Below, piece after piece: positions 55,008-62,805 of a stretch of 64,000 nucleotides of DNA. The notes below the pieces were generated by a model. It worked only from the letters and a program-made list of their open reading frames with translations. It was not told the origin of the DNA and did not search any database. How positions within the stretch are numbered: the stretch's first letter is position 1; every line of letters begins with the position of its first letter. Position numbers and translations under genes: made by a program. The DNA comes from Roseomonas elaeocarpi (lineage in GTDB: Bacteria; Pseudomonadota; Alphaproteobacteria; Acetobacterales; Acetobacteraceae). The stretch covers positions 67,888 to 131,887 of the forward strand of contig NZ_JBHLUN010000003.1 of the NCBI RefSeq assembly GCF_042433915.1. The letters are read 5' to 3'.

Positions 55008-56162
55008 ATGCCCCCAGCCAAGGCGATGGCCGGCGTGATCCAGCCAGCGGATGATGCGGAGGTGGCGGCGCCCCCCTCCGCTCCGGCGGCGACCCGGCCC
55101 GCTGCGGCCGGGCAGCCGGCACGGGCGTTCGAGCTCCCGGTCTTCGACGCGGAGGATCTCAGCGACCTGCGCGCCATGAATGCCAGGCTGGACCGCTTTC
55201 CGCGCTTTCGCGTGCGGGGGCAGTGGGAAGCCGACCTGATCCAGGCGCTGCTGCGGGGCAGCCAGCTGCTCTCGTCCCTACGCTATCCCCGGGGACGCAT
55301 CGTGGCGGAAAACCGGATGGTGCGCTGGCGCGACCGCTCCGCGCGCGTCCGGATCATCCGCCCCTCGGGGGCGTGCCAGGGCCTCTACCTGGATATCCAC
55401 GGCGGCGCCTGGGCGGTCGGCAACGCCGAGATGGACGACCCCGTGAACGCCGCCATCGCCCGGGACTGCGGCCTGGCCACGGTGAGCATCGACTACCGCC
55501 TGGCCGGACGGCACCCACTGGAAGAGGTGTTTCGGGATTGCGAGACCGCCGCCGGCTGGGCCCTGGATGAGGGACTGGCGGAACTCGCGCCCACGCCAGC
55601 CCAAGGGGAGACGGTGCGAGGGGCAACGGAGCCGACGGTCTTCATCGGTGGCGAGTCCGCGGGCGCGCACCTGGCCGTGACGACGCTGCTGCGCCTGCGC
55701 GATGCCGGGCAGGACCTGACACCAGTGCGCGGGGCCGTGCTGTTCTACGGCGCCTTCGATCTCGGCGGCTCCGCAGGGCTGCTGGCGGCGCCGCCCGGCA
55801 CGTTGGTGCTGCACCACCGCGCGGCGGAGGCGCTGCACCAGCTGCTGCCAGGCCTGTCGGTCGAGGAGCGGCGGGCGGCGCGCTACTCGCCGCTTTTCGC
55901 ACCCTTGCACGGCCTGCCGCCCGCCCTGTTCCTGGTGGGAGAGGCCGACCCCTTGCGGGAAGAAAGCGTGGAGATGTGCCGGCGCTGGCGCGACGCCGGC
56001 AACCCCGCCGCGCTGCTCCGCGTGCCGGAAGCGCCGCACGCCTTTAACCGCTTCCCCAGCCGCGTGGCCTACAAGGCCAACGCCGCCGTGCGCGCCTGGA
56101 TCAACGCGGGTGCTGCCGTCCCCGGGCGCGATCAACCCGGTGGGGATCAGGCCGGGGCGTAG
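55008..56162 (+). CDS. Alpha/beta hydrolase, hormone-sensitive lipase family esterase
   Basis: 384 residues; GGAGG ten bases before the ATG supports the start. An Ala/Pro-rich N-terminal stretch of about 35 residues precedes the fold. Oxyanion-hole motif HGGAW, nucleophile Ser217 in GGESAGAH, acid Asp314 in GEADPL and His344 in APHAF form the complete catalytic triad of HSL-type carboxylesterases. Cytoplasmic; substrate unknown. Its 3' end overlaps the convergent DUF6134 gene by 16 nt. Confidence 0.9.
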   Translation: MPPAKAMAGVIQPADDAEVAAPPSAPAATRPAAAGQPARAFELPVFDAEDLSDLRAMNARLDRFPRFRVRGQWEADLIQALLRGSQLLSSLRYPRGRIVAENRMVRWRDRSARVRIIRPSGACQGLYLDIHGGAWAVGNAEMDDPVNAAIARDCGLATVSIDYRLAGRHPLEEVFRDCETAAGWALDEGLAELAPTPAQGETVRGATEPTVFIGGESAGAHLAVTTLLRLRDAGQDLTPVRGAVLFYGAFDLGGSAGLLAAPPGTLVLHHRAAEALHQLLPGLSVEERRAARYSPLFAPLHGLPPALFLVGEADPLREESVEMCRRWRDAGNPAALLRVPEAPHAFNRFPSRVAYKANAAVRAWINAGAAVPGRDQPGGDQAGA

Positions 56163-56854
56163 TGCACCGGCACGCCGTCATCCCCCACGGTCGTGAAGCC
56201 GATCCAGCGCCCGGCGGCATCGTAGGTGGCTTCCGTGAAAGGCTTGCCCGGCAGCTTCCAACTGTTGCCGGAGCGCACCGGCCGCTGCTCCACCAGGTGC
56301 CCGGACACGGTGTCCAGCAGGGGCCGCGACAGCACTGCGGGGTTCCACCAGGACAACGGCGCGGCATCGCCGGGCAGCGGCATCGGAGCGTTGTCGCCCT
56401 CAGCCAGCAGCAGCCCCGCCCCTTCCCGCCGGATCAGGCAATGGCCCGCCCGGCTTTGCCGCTCGCTAAGGGAGCGGAAGCCCAGCAGCCGGTCGCCTTC
56501 CCAGCTTTCCGTGTAGTCATGGGCGAAGCGGAACACCGTGAAGCTCAGGAAACGGATGGCGATCTCGATCTCGGTGCGGATCATCCGCTGCGCCCCGTTT
56601 TCCGTGTAAGTGACCTTGTGGGTGCCGACGGTCTTGTCTTCCCGCAGGATGTTCCAGCGGTAGCCCACCGGCGGGGCAGCACCCTGGGCAGCACCCGCCC
56701 GCAACAGGGCCCCTGCCGGCAGGGACAGCGCCAGCAGCGACAATGCCGCGCGCCGGCCCGGCCCCGCGGCTGCCTCCGTGGGTACCTGCCGGACTGCCCT
56801 GCCCGAATCCACAGGCTGGGGCGCGGCGTCACGGCTCTGGCGGGCAGGCATCAT
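56147..56854 (-). CDS. DUF6134 family exported protein
   Basis: 235 residues from the tandem ATGs at 56854, preceded by GAGGA; an ATG at 56890 is an alternative. A twin-arginine-like segment GRRAALSLLALSLPAGALL suggests export. The remainder is a predicted beta-rich barrel-like domain: GYRWNILREDKTVGTHKVTY, FAHDYTESWEGDRLLGFRS, SWWNPAVLSRPLLDTVSG. Resembles DUF6134 proteins common in alphaproteobacteria; function unknown. Confidence 0.75.
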   Translation of the reverse strand: MMPARQSRDAAPQPVDSGRAVRQVPTEAAAGPGRRAALSLLALSLPAGALLRAGAAQGAAPPVGYRWNILREDKTVGTHKVTYTENGAQRMIRTEIEIAIRFLSFTVFRFAHDYTESWEGDRLLGFRSLSERQSRAGHCLIRREGAGLLLAEGDNAPMPLPGDAAPLSWWNPAVLSRPLLDTVSGHLVEQRPVRSGNSWKLPGKPFTEATYDAAGRWIGFTTVGDDGVPVHYAPA

Positions 56855-57357
56855 CGGGCAGTCCTCGGTAATGTTCGTCACAGCTTGCATCTCTGTCCGC
56901 GATGGCAAGGGTGTGGCGCGGCGCTTGCGCTGCCTTCGCCGTCCGGGTGCGCGCGCCGGAACCGCCTCCGCCGCGGGATCAGACCATGCGACACGGCTTG
57001 ATGCGCCGGACGGGGAACAGGGCCGCGTCGGGCCGGCGCCGGCTGCGTTTTTCAAGAGAAATTCAGCATGCTAGCAATGGCCTGGGATCAAGGGGGCTGT
57101 CCGTGAAACAGTTGCTGCTGCTGCCTTGCGGGCAGCGGAAACCCAGCTTCTAGGCCACTTTCCTGTCACCACCCTTCTATCGTACCCGGCTCCGTACCCG
57201 GTTTCTACAGGTGCTTACCTGCTGCAGCCACGATCACGAGTTTGCGTGAGTTGTCGCGCCGCTGCGACGATCAGGCTGGAACATAACAGGAACATACTTT
57301 ACCGGGGGAGTGGCGCCACCTGGCGCGTCATCCCGCCTTTCCCCCGGAGGCTCACCC
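56855..57357. other. Boundary region between core-like genes and mobile-element-like segment
   Basis: 503 bp without a supported gene. Contains the short direct repeat CGTACCCGG at 57181-57189 and 57193-57201, and the LexA box at 57279-57293. No tRNA or integrase was recognised. Confidence 0.4.
57279..57293. promoter_or_regulatory. Alphaproteobacterial LexA (SOS) box
   Basis: GAACATAACAGGAAC matches the alphaproteobacterial SOS box GAAC-N7-GAAC (GTTC-N7-GTTC on the other strand) exactly. A TACTTT -10-like element starts two bases after it (57295-57300), so LexA binding would overlap the promoter of the small genes at 57358 and 57624. Confidence 0.7.
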
Positions 57358-57600
57358 GTGTCCGACACCCCGCCCCTCAGCCCGGCCGATCCCGACAAGC
57401 TCGCGTCCGCCATCGCCTACGCGCTCTGCTTCGATGGGCGAGGCAAGCCTCTGGGCGTCCAGGCAAAGGCCGACCACAGCTACATGGCCCGGAACGTGAT
57501 GCAGCAGTTGGAGCGCTCGGGCTACTTGGTGACCAAGAAGCCGTCGTTGGACCGTCTGGAAATGGGCGTGCCGGTCTACGCCACCCGGCCAGTCGACTGA
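57358..57600 (+). CDS. Small hypothetical protein, probably SOS-controlled
   Basis: 80 residues from a GTG at 57358 with GGAGG eight bases upstream, 65 bp after a LexA box. Mixed helical protein (PADPDKLASAIAYALCF, SYMARNVMQQLERSGYLVTKK) of winged-helix-like size; the ending VPVYATRPVD looks like a beta strand. No family recognised. Likely first gene of a two-gene unit with 57624-57980. Confidence 0.65.
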   Translation: MSDTPPLSPADPDKLASAIAYALCFDGRGKPLGVQAKADHSYMARNVMQQLERSGYLVTKKPSLDRLEMGVPVYATRPVD

Positions 57601-57623
57601 CACCAGCCGCGTCGCCGTGATCC

Positions 57624-57980
57624 GTGGCCCACAACATCTCCGAGGAGACCCGCCGGCGCAGGGCGCTCGCAATGCGCGCCCGCGATTGGAGTTCCGACAT
57701 GCTCCTTGGCATAGGGTGCAGCTGCGGGCACCGGCTGAAGGTGCGGATGGGCGGCGTCGCGCAAGACTACCCGCACACCACCTTCGCCGAGATGATACGG
57801 CGCTATCGCTGCCGGCATTGCCTGCGCAGACCAGAGCGGGTCGCGATCCTCGCGCCGACCAACCACCGCCGCGGCGGCGAGGTCATCATCATGCTGCACG
57901 GCGCGGTGCCTGAGACGCGGGGGCTCGTCTGCGACATGTCCCGGCCCAGCGGCTCCGACCTCTTCAGGTCGCGCAGCTAA
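57624..57980 (+). CDS. Small hypothetical protein with putative zinc ribbon
   Basis: 118 residues from a GTG at 57624, 23 nt after the previous gene. Contains paired cysteines GCSCGHRLKV and YRCRHCLRRPERV, compatible with one zinc-ribbon site. N-terminus AHNISEETRRRRALAMRARDW is strongly basic. No family recognised; the spacing suggests co-expression with the SOS-associated gene upstream. Confidence 0.5.
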   Translation: MAHNISEETRRRRALAMRARDWSSDMLLGIGCSCGHRLKVRMGGVAQDYPHTTFAEMIRRYRCRHCLRRPERVAILAPTNHRRGGEVIIMLHGAVPETRGLVCDMSRPSGSDLFRSRS

Positions 57981-57994
57981 ATGGCGGGGATGCG

Positions 57995-58255
57995 TCACGT
58001 CGTAGCGAGAAGCTCGTGAAGGGCCTTGAGGATTTCACTGCCCTCAGATGACCCAGCGATCAGGCAGGGGTCATCCCACTGGTTCTGAAAGGCGAAGCTG
58101 CATCCACCGAAGCGGTATTCGGCTGCCGTCGCAAACAGGCGCTGCTCCGGTACGCCGTAGCGTTCACTGATGGCGGCAGCAACCAAAGGAATGTCCGAGG
58201 TATCGAACTCCAATGAGCAGAGCCCATCGGACAAAAGAAGCAATGTCACCGCCAT
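57995..58255 (-). CDS. Small hypothetical protein
   Basis: About 86 residues from the ATG at 58255 (frame open to 58456). Compact alpha/beta character: MAVTLLLLSDGLCSLEFDTSD, VAAAISERYGVPEQRLFATAAEYRF, SEGSEILKALHELL. No family recognised, no strong ribosome binding site. Confidence 0.45.
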   Translation of the reverse strand: MAVTLLLLSDGLCSLEFDTSDIPLVAAAISERYGVPEQRLFATAAEYRFGGCSFAFQNQWDDPCLIAGSSEGSEILKALHELLATT

Positions 58256-58343
58256 CTCTAATGGGTGACGGAATGACGACCGAAGATCAAGCGCGCCCCT
58301 TCCCTTGGAGGGGCCAGTCACACCGTCCGTGGGCCGCCGGACG

Positions 58344-58586
58344 CTAACCGCGCAGCATCTCCGTACGCCACGCCTCGCCCTGGTCACGGTGGGCATAGCA
58401 GTACCAGCGATGCCCGAGTTCCGGCTTGCCCGGCACGCCGAAGCCCCAGCCGCCATCTTCGCCGCAGATGGCGCAAAAATGCTCGAACGGCTGCCCGGGC
58501 TCGGTGATGGTCAGGCCGATGCGCTGCTCGCGCGGCAGGCGGCCGGGGTGCTTGTAGGGTGGTCGGGGCGGAGCTTCGTCGGACAT
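58344..58586 (-). CDS. Small Cys/His-rich hypothetical protein
   Basis: 80 residues from the ATG at 58586. The C-terminal half HFCAICGEDGGWGFG ... HRWYCYAHRDQGEAW has a C-x2-C and C-x2-H arrangement that could bind zinc. Pro-rich basic N-terminus. Similar small proteins are frequent in phages and integrated elements. No function assigned. Confidence 0.55.
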   Translation of the reverse strand: MSDEAPPRPPYKHPGRLPREQRIGLTITEPGQPFEHFCAICGEDGGWGFGVPGKPELGHRWYCYAHRDQGEAWRTEMLRG

Positions 58587-58654
58587 AAAGGGACTTCGAT
58601 CTGTGGCTCACGCTGATGAAAGTCGACGAACAGGTGATAAGCGTGCCGCGAAAT

Positions 58655-59083
58655 CTAAGGCGTTTCGCCAGGTTGTGGCGGCACACCTTTCACTGCCGCA
58701 GCTTTCGCTGCCCGTTCCTTCAAAACTACATCCGCCAGGAAATCACATCGCTCTTGCGCCGCTTTGACACGATCTAGAGCTTCGTGAGCCATTCCTTTTG
58801 TCACTGGCATATCGTGGTTATAGTCCGCATGAGTTCTCAACCTTCTCAGTCTGAGAAGGATCGCACCACACTCAACCAGTTTCTGTGGCTTTTGTCCGGA
58901 ACTGCAGAAGTCGATCAACTTCTGATGGTCCTCGCCTGTACGCTCTGTCACGTACCCCATCATCTTAGCAAACTTACTCACATGAAAACGAGCTGCGTAG
59001 TAAGCACGAGAAACTATAGTACGATACTCGGGCTCACATAACGATCGGGAGAGCATGTCCTCGATATGTGATATCTGATCCAT
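58655..59083 (-). CDS. HEPN-like helical protein (COG1895/UPF0332-like)
   Basis: 142 residues from the ATG at 59083, four nt after the stop of the upstream helical-repeat gene. Features of the HEPN superfamily: RAYYAAR at 26-32 and LRRLRTHADYNHD at 79-91, where Arg80-x4-His85 fits the R-x4-6-H RNase motif and R-x-x-ADY the COG1895 pattern. HEPN proteins are often toxins or abortive-infection RNases. No nucleotidyltransferase (MNT) antitoxin is adjacent. Base composition is visibly less GC-rich than the rest of the window, indicating transfer. Confidence 0.65.
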   Translation of the reverse strand: MDQISHIEDMLSRSLCEPEYRTIVSRAYYAARFHVSKFAKMMGYVTERTGEDHQKLIDFCSSGQKPQKLVECGAILLRLRRLRTHADYNHDMPVTKGMAHEALDRVKAAQERCDFLADVVLKERAAKAAAVKGVPPQPGETP

Positions 59084-59087
59084 TGAA

Positions 59088-59855
59088 TTAAAGGCTCCGG
59101 GTAGAGCCTGAAATCCTGCTCGCCGCGGCATCAGATCCCAACAAAATAGGTGTCACTTTGAGTGAGCCGAGCGACGCCCTATGATTATGCCTCTTGTATA
59201 GCTCCTGGACTTTCCGATCTATTTCCATCTCCATGTCGAAGCGCACTTCAAAAGGCACATCCACATAGTAGTACTGCACCGCGTTGAAGTCGCCTTCGCC
59301 GTCGGAGCTGCAAAAGAGCTGAGTATGCACCGACTTTGACGACACAACATTAGTGATGATGTCCTGGTGCGAAGGCATCAGATCTTCGATGTTTTCAGCG
59401 CGAATAGACGAAAGTAGCCGAAGCCACTTTTCTTTGTCTGCAGCCTCTCCGTTCTCAAGGCTGGCGCGCACTGTCGCAACATCACCGAGGTACCAAGCAA
59501 TGTAGCTCAGAAACTCGCGACCATGGGCAATGTTGTGCTCCGAGGCGACCTTCTTCGCTTCGGAGAAGCGGGCCATGGAGACTAACTGCTTCCAGTATGT
59601 CTCGCGCACTCCTCCTTCGAGCAAAGCACGCTTGGCCATAACGTCGCTTGACAGGCGATGCGCTTCGTCAGCTTTTCCAAGTACAAGCTTAACCTGTAAC
59701 AAGGCCACTAGACCCGCAAGGTCATGCCTGTCCTTGCGCACCAGACCGGAGAGCTGCCACTCGGCTTGCCCAAGCTGCTCTTTCTCCGAGGGATCAAGAC
59801 GGATAACCCGATTGTAGATCTCGAAGGCCTTCTTTGCAGGAACGCCAGCGATCAT
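59088..59855 (-). CDS. Helical-repeat (TPR-like) protein paired with HEPN-like gene
   Basis: 255 residues from the ATG at 59855, which has GGGAG at good spacing. The first 170 residues are alternating amphipathic helices reminiscent of tetratricopeptide repeats (FEIYNRVIRLDPSEKEQLGQAEWQL, LVALLQVKLVLGKADEAHRLSSDV, FLSYIAWYLGDVATVRASLE). The C-terminal part has a beta segment AVQYYYVDVPFEVRFDMEME and a charged helix. No enzymatic motif seen. Co-transcribed with the HEPN-like gene; could be its inhibitor, sensor or scaffold. Family not recognised. Confidence 0.65.
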   Translation of the reverse strand: MIAGVPAKKAFEIYNRVIRLDPSEKEQLGQAEWQLSGLVRKDRHDLAGLVALLQVKLVLGKADEAHRLSSDVMAKRALLEGGVRETYWKQLVSMARFSEAKKVASEHNIAHGREFLSYIAWYLGDVATVRASLENGEAADKEKWLRLLSSIRAENIEDLMPSHQDIITNVVSSKSVHTQLFCSSDGEGDFNAVQYYYVDVPFEVRFDMEMEIDRKVQELYKRHNHRASLGSLKVTPILLGSDAAASRISGSTRSL

Positions 59856-59978
59856 ACAGTCTCCCTTGTGCTCGACTTCCACCATCTACGGCGGCGGGCA
59901 CTGACGACGCTTAGCGTGGCCGTCGTGACCGTGCACAGCCCGAAAAACGCAATTGTCAAGCCACAATCGAATTTTTCC

Positions 59979-60058
59979 TGTGGATTAGGTGTATAACCCT
60001 GTGGACATCTTTTGTGAAAAAATCTTGACCCTGTGGATAGTGTGGATAACGGGGATAA
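59979..60058. promoter_or_regulatory. Cluster of six DnaA-box-like 9-mers, candidate replication origin or DnaA-binding site
   Basis: All in the same orientation, compared with TGTGNATAA: TGTGGATTA (59979), GGTGTATAA (59988), TGTGGACAT (60000), TGTGGATAG (60032), TGTGGATAA (60041, perfect) and CGGGGATAA (60050). The sequence to the left (59941-59978) is AT-rich. It sits upstream of the helical-repeat/HEPN operon in a gap of nearly 500 bp. Confidence 0.55.
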
Positions 60059-60114
60059 CTCGAAGATGCGCGGCACAGTCAGGCTGAGACAATGGGGAAG
60101 CTAGGCCGCAAGCC

Positions 60115-60250
60115 TCAGGCCGCAACCCGCACCGCTTCCTGCGCGGCCGTCCACTTTGCCTCCCAGGTCTCCGGGTGCGGCTTTCCCGGACGCCAGTTGC
60201 GCTGGTAGTAGGCTCCGACCCAAGCACAATCTGAGAGCCCCCCCCCCTTA
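60115..60250 (-). pseudogene. Gene remnant with poly-G tract near its 5' end
   Basis: A minus-strand frame ending at the TGA at 60115-60117 reads as a plausible protein C-terminus (WVGAYYQRNWRPGKPHPETW, then KWTAAQEAVRVAA) but has no usable start codon upstream. Ten G residues (minus strand, 60238-60247) interrupt or precede it. It looks like a truncated or frameshifted gene; the left boundary of homology is unknown. Confidence 0.3.
60238..60247. repeat. Homopolymer tract (C)10
   Basis: Ten consecutive C on the plus strand. Unusual in length for this window and prone to slippage or sequencing error. Confidence 0.8.
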
Positions 60251-60338
60251 TCGCCTCGCCACCCTCGTACGACTACACACGTCGTTGACGGAACGTTCTG
60301 ATCAATACAACTTATGTTAGCAGTGCGAGGGGCGATGG

Positions 60339-60608
60339 ATGAGCGGAACTACTCTGGAACTGCGGACCACACGCGACATCGTAGAGGATGGTGTGACGCT
60401 CATTTTGTTTCACGAGGGTGATCAGGTCCTGGCAGAGGTCGTCGGGCCTGAGGGCTACGAAGACGCGGTCATGACGATGCCAACGGCGCTCTTACTGGCC
60501 TTCGACCGCATTCCAGATCCGGCTGCCCTGGCGGTCCTCGACGATGAAGGACTGTGGCAGGAGGAGTGGGGCAGACTGCGCAGTCTCCCTGCTGCCTTCT
60601 ATTCCTGA
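60339..60608 (+). CDS. Small acidic hypothetical protein
   Basis: 89 residues; GAGGGGCG precedes the ATG at 60339. Acidic alpha/beta protein (LELRTTRDIVEDGVTLILFHEGDQVLAEVVG then ALLLAFDRIPDPAALAVLDDEGLWQEEWG). No family recognised. A TTGACG (60285-60290) followed by the palindrome GAACGTTC (60291-60298) may be part of its promoter. Confidence 0.55.
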   Translation: MSGTTLELRTTRDIVEDGVTLILFHEGDQVLAEVVGPEGYEDAVMTMPTALLLAFDRIPDPAALAVLDDEGLWQEEWGRLRSLPAAFYS

Positions 60609-60650
60609 ATTTCTCGGCTCGTCTGGTCCGGCCCAAGGCGCAGACCTGGG

Positions 60651-60824
60651 CTAAGGGTGAAGCCGCCACTCGAAGTCGCCCACGCGTACGAGCTCGCCCC
60701 GCTGTTCCGCCAAGGAGAGGGCAGGCAGCAGCGAGCTCTTACGTAGCCCGGTCTGCTCGGCGAGTTCAAGCAAGCTGAGTGGCAGATCATGCCCCTGAAA
60801 CTGGATCAGGAGCAGAGTACGCAC
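60651..60824 (-). CDS. Putative small winged-helix protein
   Basis: 57 residues if started at the GTG 60824 with AGAGG upstream; the frame runs back to 61019. Sequence LPLSLLELAEQTGLRKSSLLPALSLAEQRGELVRVGDFEWRLHP has the spacing of a winged helix-turn-helix. Downstream of the endolysin gene on the same strand. Existence and start are uncertain. Confidence 0.35.
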   Translation of the reverse strand: MRTLLLIQFQGHDLPLSLLELAEQTGLRKSSLLPALSLAEQRGELVRVGDFEWRLHP

Positions 60825-61005
60825 GTGCCCGGCCTCTACCCTCGCGGAGTAGTGCCGCCTTGAGTTCTCTTCATCTCTCACGGGGAGGGCCTCACATCCT
60901 GAACGGGCGGTCCAGGACGCTACTGCGCTCAAGTACGCTGCGCTGCATACAGAAATCAGCACACACAAGGGTGAGTACCGTACAACCGTGTCTGGAGCGG
61001 CACGC

Positions 61006-61557
61006 CTAAACGTTAACAACGCGGTTCGCGATCCAGCCGTACACGAAGTCCTCCTGGCTCACGTCGCCCTCAGCGAGGCCGATGTAGAACTCGCACTGCA
61101 GGCCGGTCAGCGCCTCGAGCAGCACCTTCCGGCCCTGCGCGCCGCGTCGCTGGATGAAGGAGGTCATCGCTGCCCGGGTCATGGCACCGCAGACGCCGTC
61201 TACCTTCAGGTCGGCCCACATGCTGCCCCGTCCGTTCATGACGTTGAGGATGCGCTGTAGGAACTGCCCCGCCCTGCCCGTCCCCATGTTGATGCCGATC
61301 TCCAGCATCTTCTCGCCCACGTAGGGGTCGATGGCATCGATCTGGTCGAACATCGGCTGACGCCAGTAGTAGAGGCCGTAGATGTCCAGCGCCGTGGCGC
61401 GCGGCATGGCCGCCATGGGGCCGGCGTAGCCGGCGGCCCGCGCCCGGGCTGCGGTGATGCCCCAGATGGTCTCACCGCCCCGGTCGGACGGATTGTTGCT
61501 GTAGCCGCCTTCCTTGGCGACCTGCGGCTCGATCAAAGCCAGGAAGCGTGCGTCCAT
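61006..61557 (-). CDS. Phage-type endolysin, glycoside hydrolase family 108
   Basis: 183 residues. N-terminal GH108 signature VAKEGGYSNNPSDRGGETIWGIT carrying the catalytic Glu of the EGGY motif, with IGINMGTGRAGQFLQRILN and a C-terminal peptidoglycan-binding-3-like region DLKVDGVCGAMTRAAMTSFIQ. It hydrolyses peptidoglycan for host lysis. No signal peptide, so it needs a holin; the upstream gene (3 nt gap) has an N-terminal hydrophobic segment. Marks this segment as phage-derived. Confidence 0.92.
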   Translation of the reverse strand: MDARFLALIEPQVAKEGGYSNNPSDRGGETIWGITAARARAAGYAGPMAAMPRATALDIYGLYYWRQPMFDQIDAIDPYVGEKMLEIGINMGTGRAGQFLQRILNVMNGRGSMWADLKVDGVCGAMTRAAMTSFIQRRGAQGRKVLLEALTGLQCEFYIGLAEGDVSQEDFVYGWIANRVVNV

Positions 61558-61560
61558 GGC

Positions 61561-62079
61561 TCAGGTCCCCGCACCGACAGCGGAGACCGGGATGCCGGCC
61601 GGCTTCAGCAGCCCGGTCAGCTTCGACAGCGCCGCCGCGGCGGCCGCGAGATCCGGCACCGTGCCACCGGAGGCAGCGGCAGCCTGCGCTGCGGCAGTCA
61701 CCTGCGCCGGCAGCGCCTCGGCTGCCTTGCCCAGGATGATCTGCTCGACCCCGGAGGCGTTGCCGCCGATCTTGGCCAAGGTCTCCTTCACATTGGCCGC
61801 CATGGTGGCGACCAGCGCATCCTTGGCCGCCTCGATCGCCGCCGAGGCAGCGGGATCGGACATGATGACGGTGGCGAGCTGCGCGCCGGCACGGCCGCCG
61901 ATCTCCGCCAGGCGCTGCAGCGCCGTGGCCTTGGCCGCCTCACTGTTGGCAGTGGCTTTGGCCCAGGCCCACTTGATCAGGGCCACGGCCGCGGCGGGAA
62001 TGGAGAGAGCAAGCGAGGTGACGAGCGCCACCAGCGCCGGCTGCAGCACTGGCAGCACCAGCGCCCAGAGCGTGGACAT
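61561..62079 (-). CDS. Phage-associated Ala-rich protein with N-terminal membrane helix
   Basis: 172 residues from the ATG at 62079, AAGGAG six bases upstream. Hydrophobic helix MSTLWALVLPVLQPALVALV and onward to about residue 38, then a long Ala-rich helical region (AAKATALQRLAEIGGRAGAQ, AAKDALVATMAANVKETLAKI). Located directly before the endolysin gene; may be a holin-like or lysis accessory protein, or a virion-associated protein. Family not recognised. Confidence 0.65.
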   Translation of the reverse strand: MSTLWALVLPVLQPALVALVTSLALSIPAAAVALIKWAWAKATANSEAAKATALQRLAEIGGRAGAQLATVIMSDPAASAAIEAAKDALVATMAANVKETLAKIGGNASGVEQIILGKAAEALPAQVTAAAQAAAASGGTVPDLAAAAAALSKLTGLLKPAGIPVSAVGAGT

Positions 62080-62217
62080 GGGTTCTCCTTCACCGCGGCG
62101 AGGCGCGATGTTTCTGAAAGTTGATGAGGGGTTTGACACCGAACTGTCAGTCTGCCGGCCGTTCGCAGCAGCTTGCTGTGCGCTTAAGACCCGGCACTCA
62201 GAAGTTCAGGACGTAGT

Positions 62218-62439
62218 GTGGATCCGCTTTCAACGCCGTCGATCGTGCGGTGTCCCCGCTGCGATGCGGCACAGACTGTCTTATGGCCCCAGGTAGGAGA
62301 CTATCGCAGGTACGCGTGCGACCGATGTGGCGAGTACCGGATCAGCGGCTCGCAACAGGCTGACTTCGATGACGGCGTCGATATGTCGGCGAGCTACATC
62401 CGCACCGCCAGCGATGGTGTCAGGTGGCTCGTCACCTGA
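62218..62439 (+). CDS. Small zinc-ribbon hypothetical protein
   Basis: 73 residues from a GTG at 62218 with AGGA six bases upstream. Two C-x2-C knuckles, VRCPRCDAAQ and YACDRCGEYRI, form a typical zinc ribbon; the C-terminal tail is acidic. Function unknown. Confidence 0.5.
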   Translation: MDPLSTPSIVRCPRCDAAQTVLWPQVGDYRRYACDRCGEYRISGSQQADFDDGVDMSASYIRTASDGVRWLVT

Positions 62440-62550
62440 CGGGTGAGTAACTTGGTTCGTTAGAGGACGAACCTAAATACTACACCGCATTCACGTTGCT
62501 CGCAGCGGAACGTCACGTTTTAAGGCCCGGAGGTTGGGGAATTCCGGCTA

Positions 62551-62805
62551 GTGACTGATAGTGAAGGCGGTGAGTGGCAACCAATCGCCACGGCACCGCG
62601 CGACCGACGTATCCGCGTACGAGTACCAGGTGCACTCTACTCAAGTGGACAGGAGCGGACCTGCCTTGTGCAGTGGCACTCGCCGACAGCTACTGAGACG
62701 GGTCGCAGTGGCTGGCGCAACATCTACACTGGGTGCCGTGTCCCCGCTGTCTGGTGGCGTCCCTGTACAGACGAGGAACTTGAGTGGCCTGGCTTGTGCG
62801 GGTGA
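62551..62805 (+). CDS. DUF551-like small phage protein
   Basis: 84 residues from a GTG at 62551. Opening EWQPIATAPRDRRIRVRVPG followed by WHSPTATETGRSGWRN and VPAVWWRPCTDEELEW matches the pattern of DUF551-type proteins (WxPIxTAPRD), which are common in phages and plasmids. Ribosome binding site weak. Function unknown. Confidence 0.55.
   Translation: MTDSEGGEWQPIATAPRDRRIRVRVPGALYSSGQERTCLVQWHSPTATETGRSGWRNIYTGCRVPAVWWRPCTDEELEWPGLCG

Noticed and set aside
58655..59855. Classical MNT-HEPN toxin-antitoxin module
   Set aside because: The partner gene lacks the nucleotidyltransferase GSX10DXD motif, so it is not the standard MNT-HEPN pair.
59985..60227. Minus-strand 80-codon frame across the DnaA-box cluster
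   Set aside because: Its translation is Arg/Pro-rich shadow in one half and derived from the repeat-rich non-coding region in the other; a different frame of the same DNA looks more protein-like.
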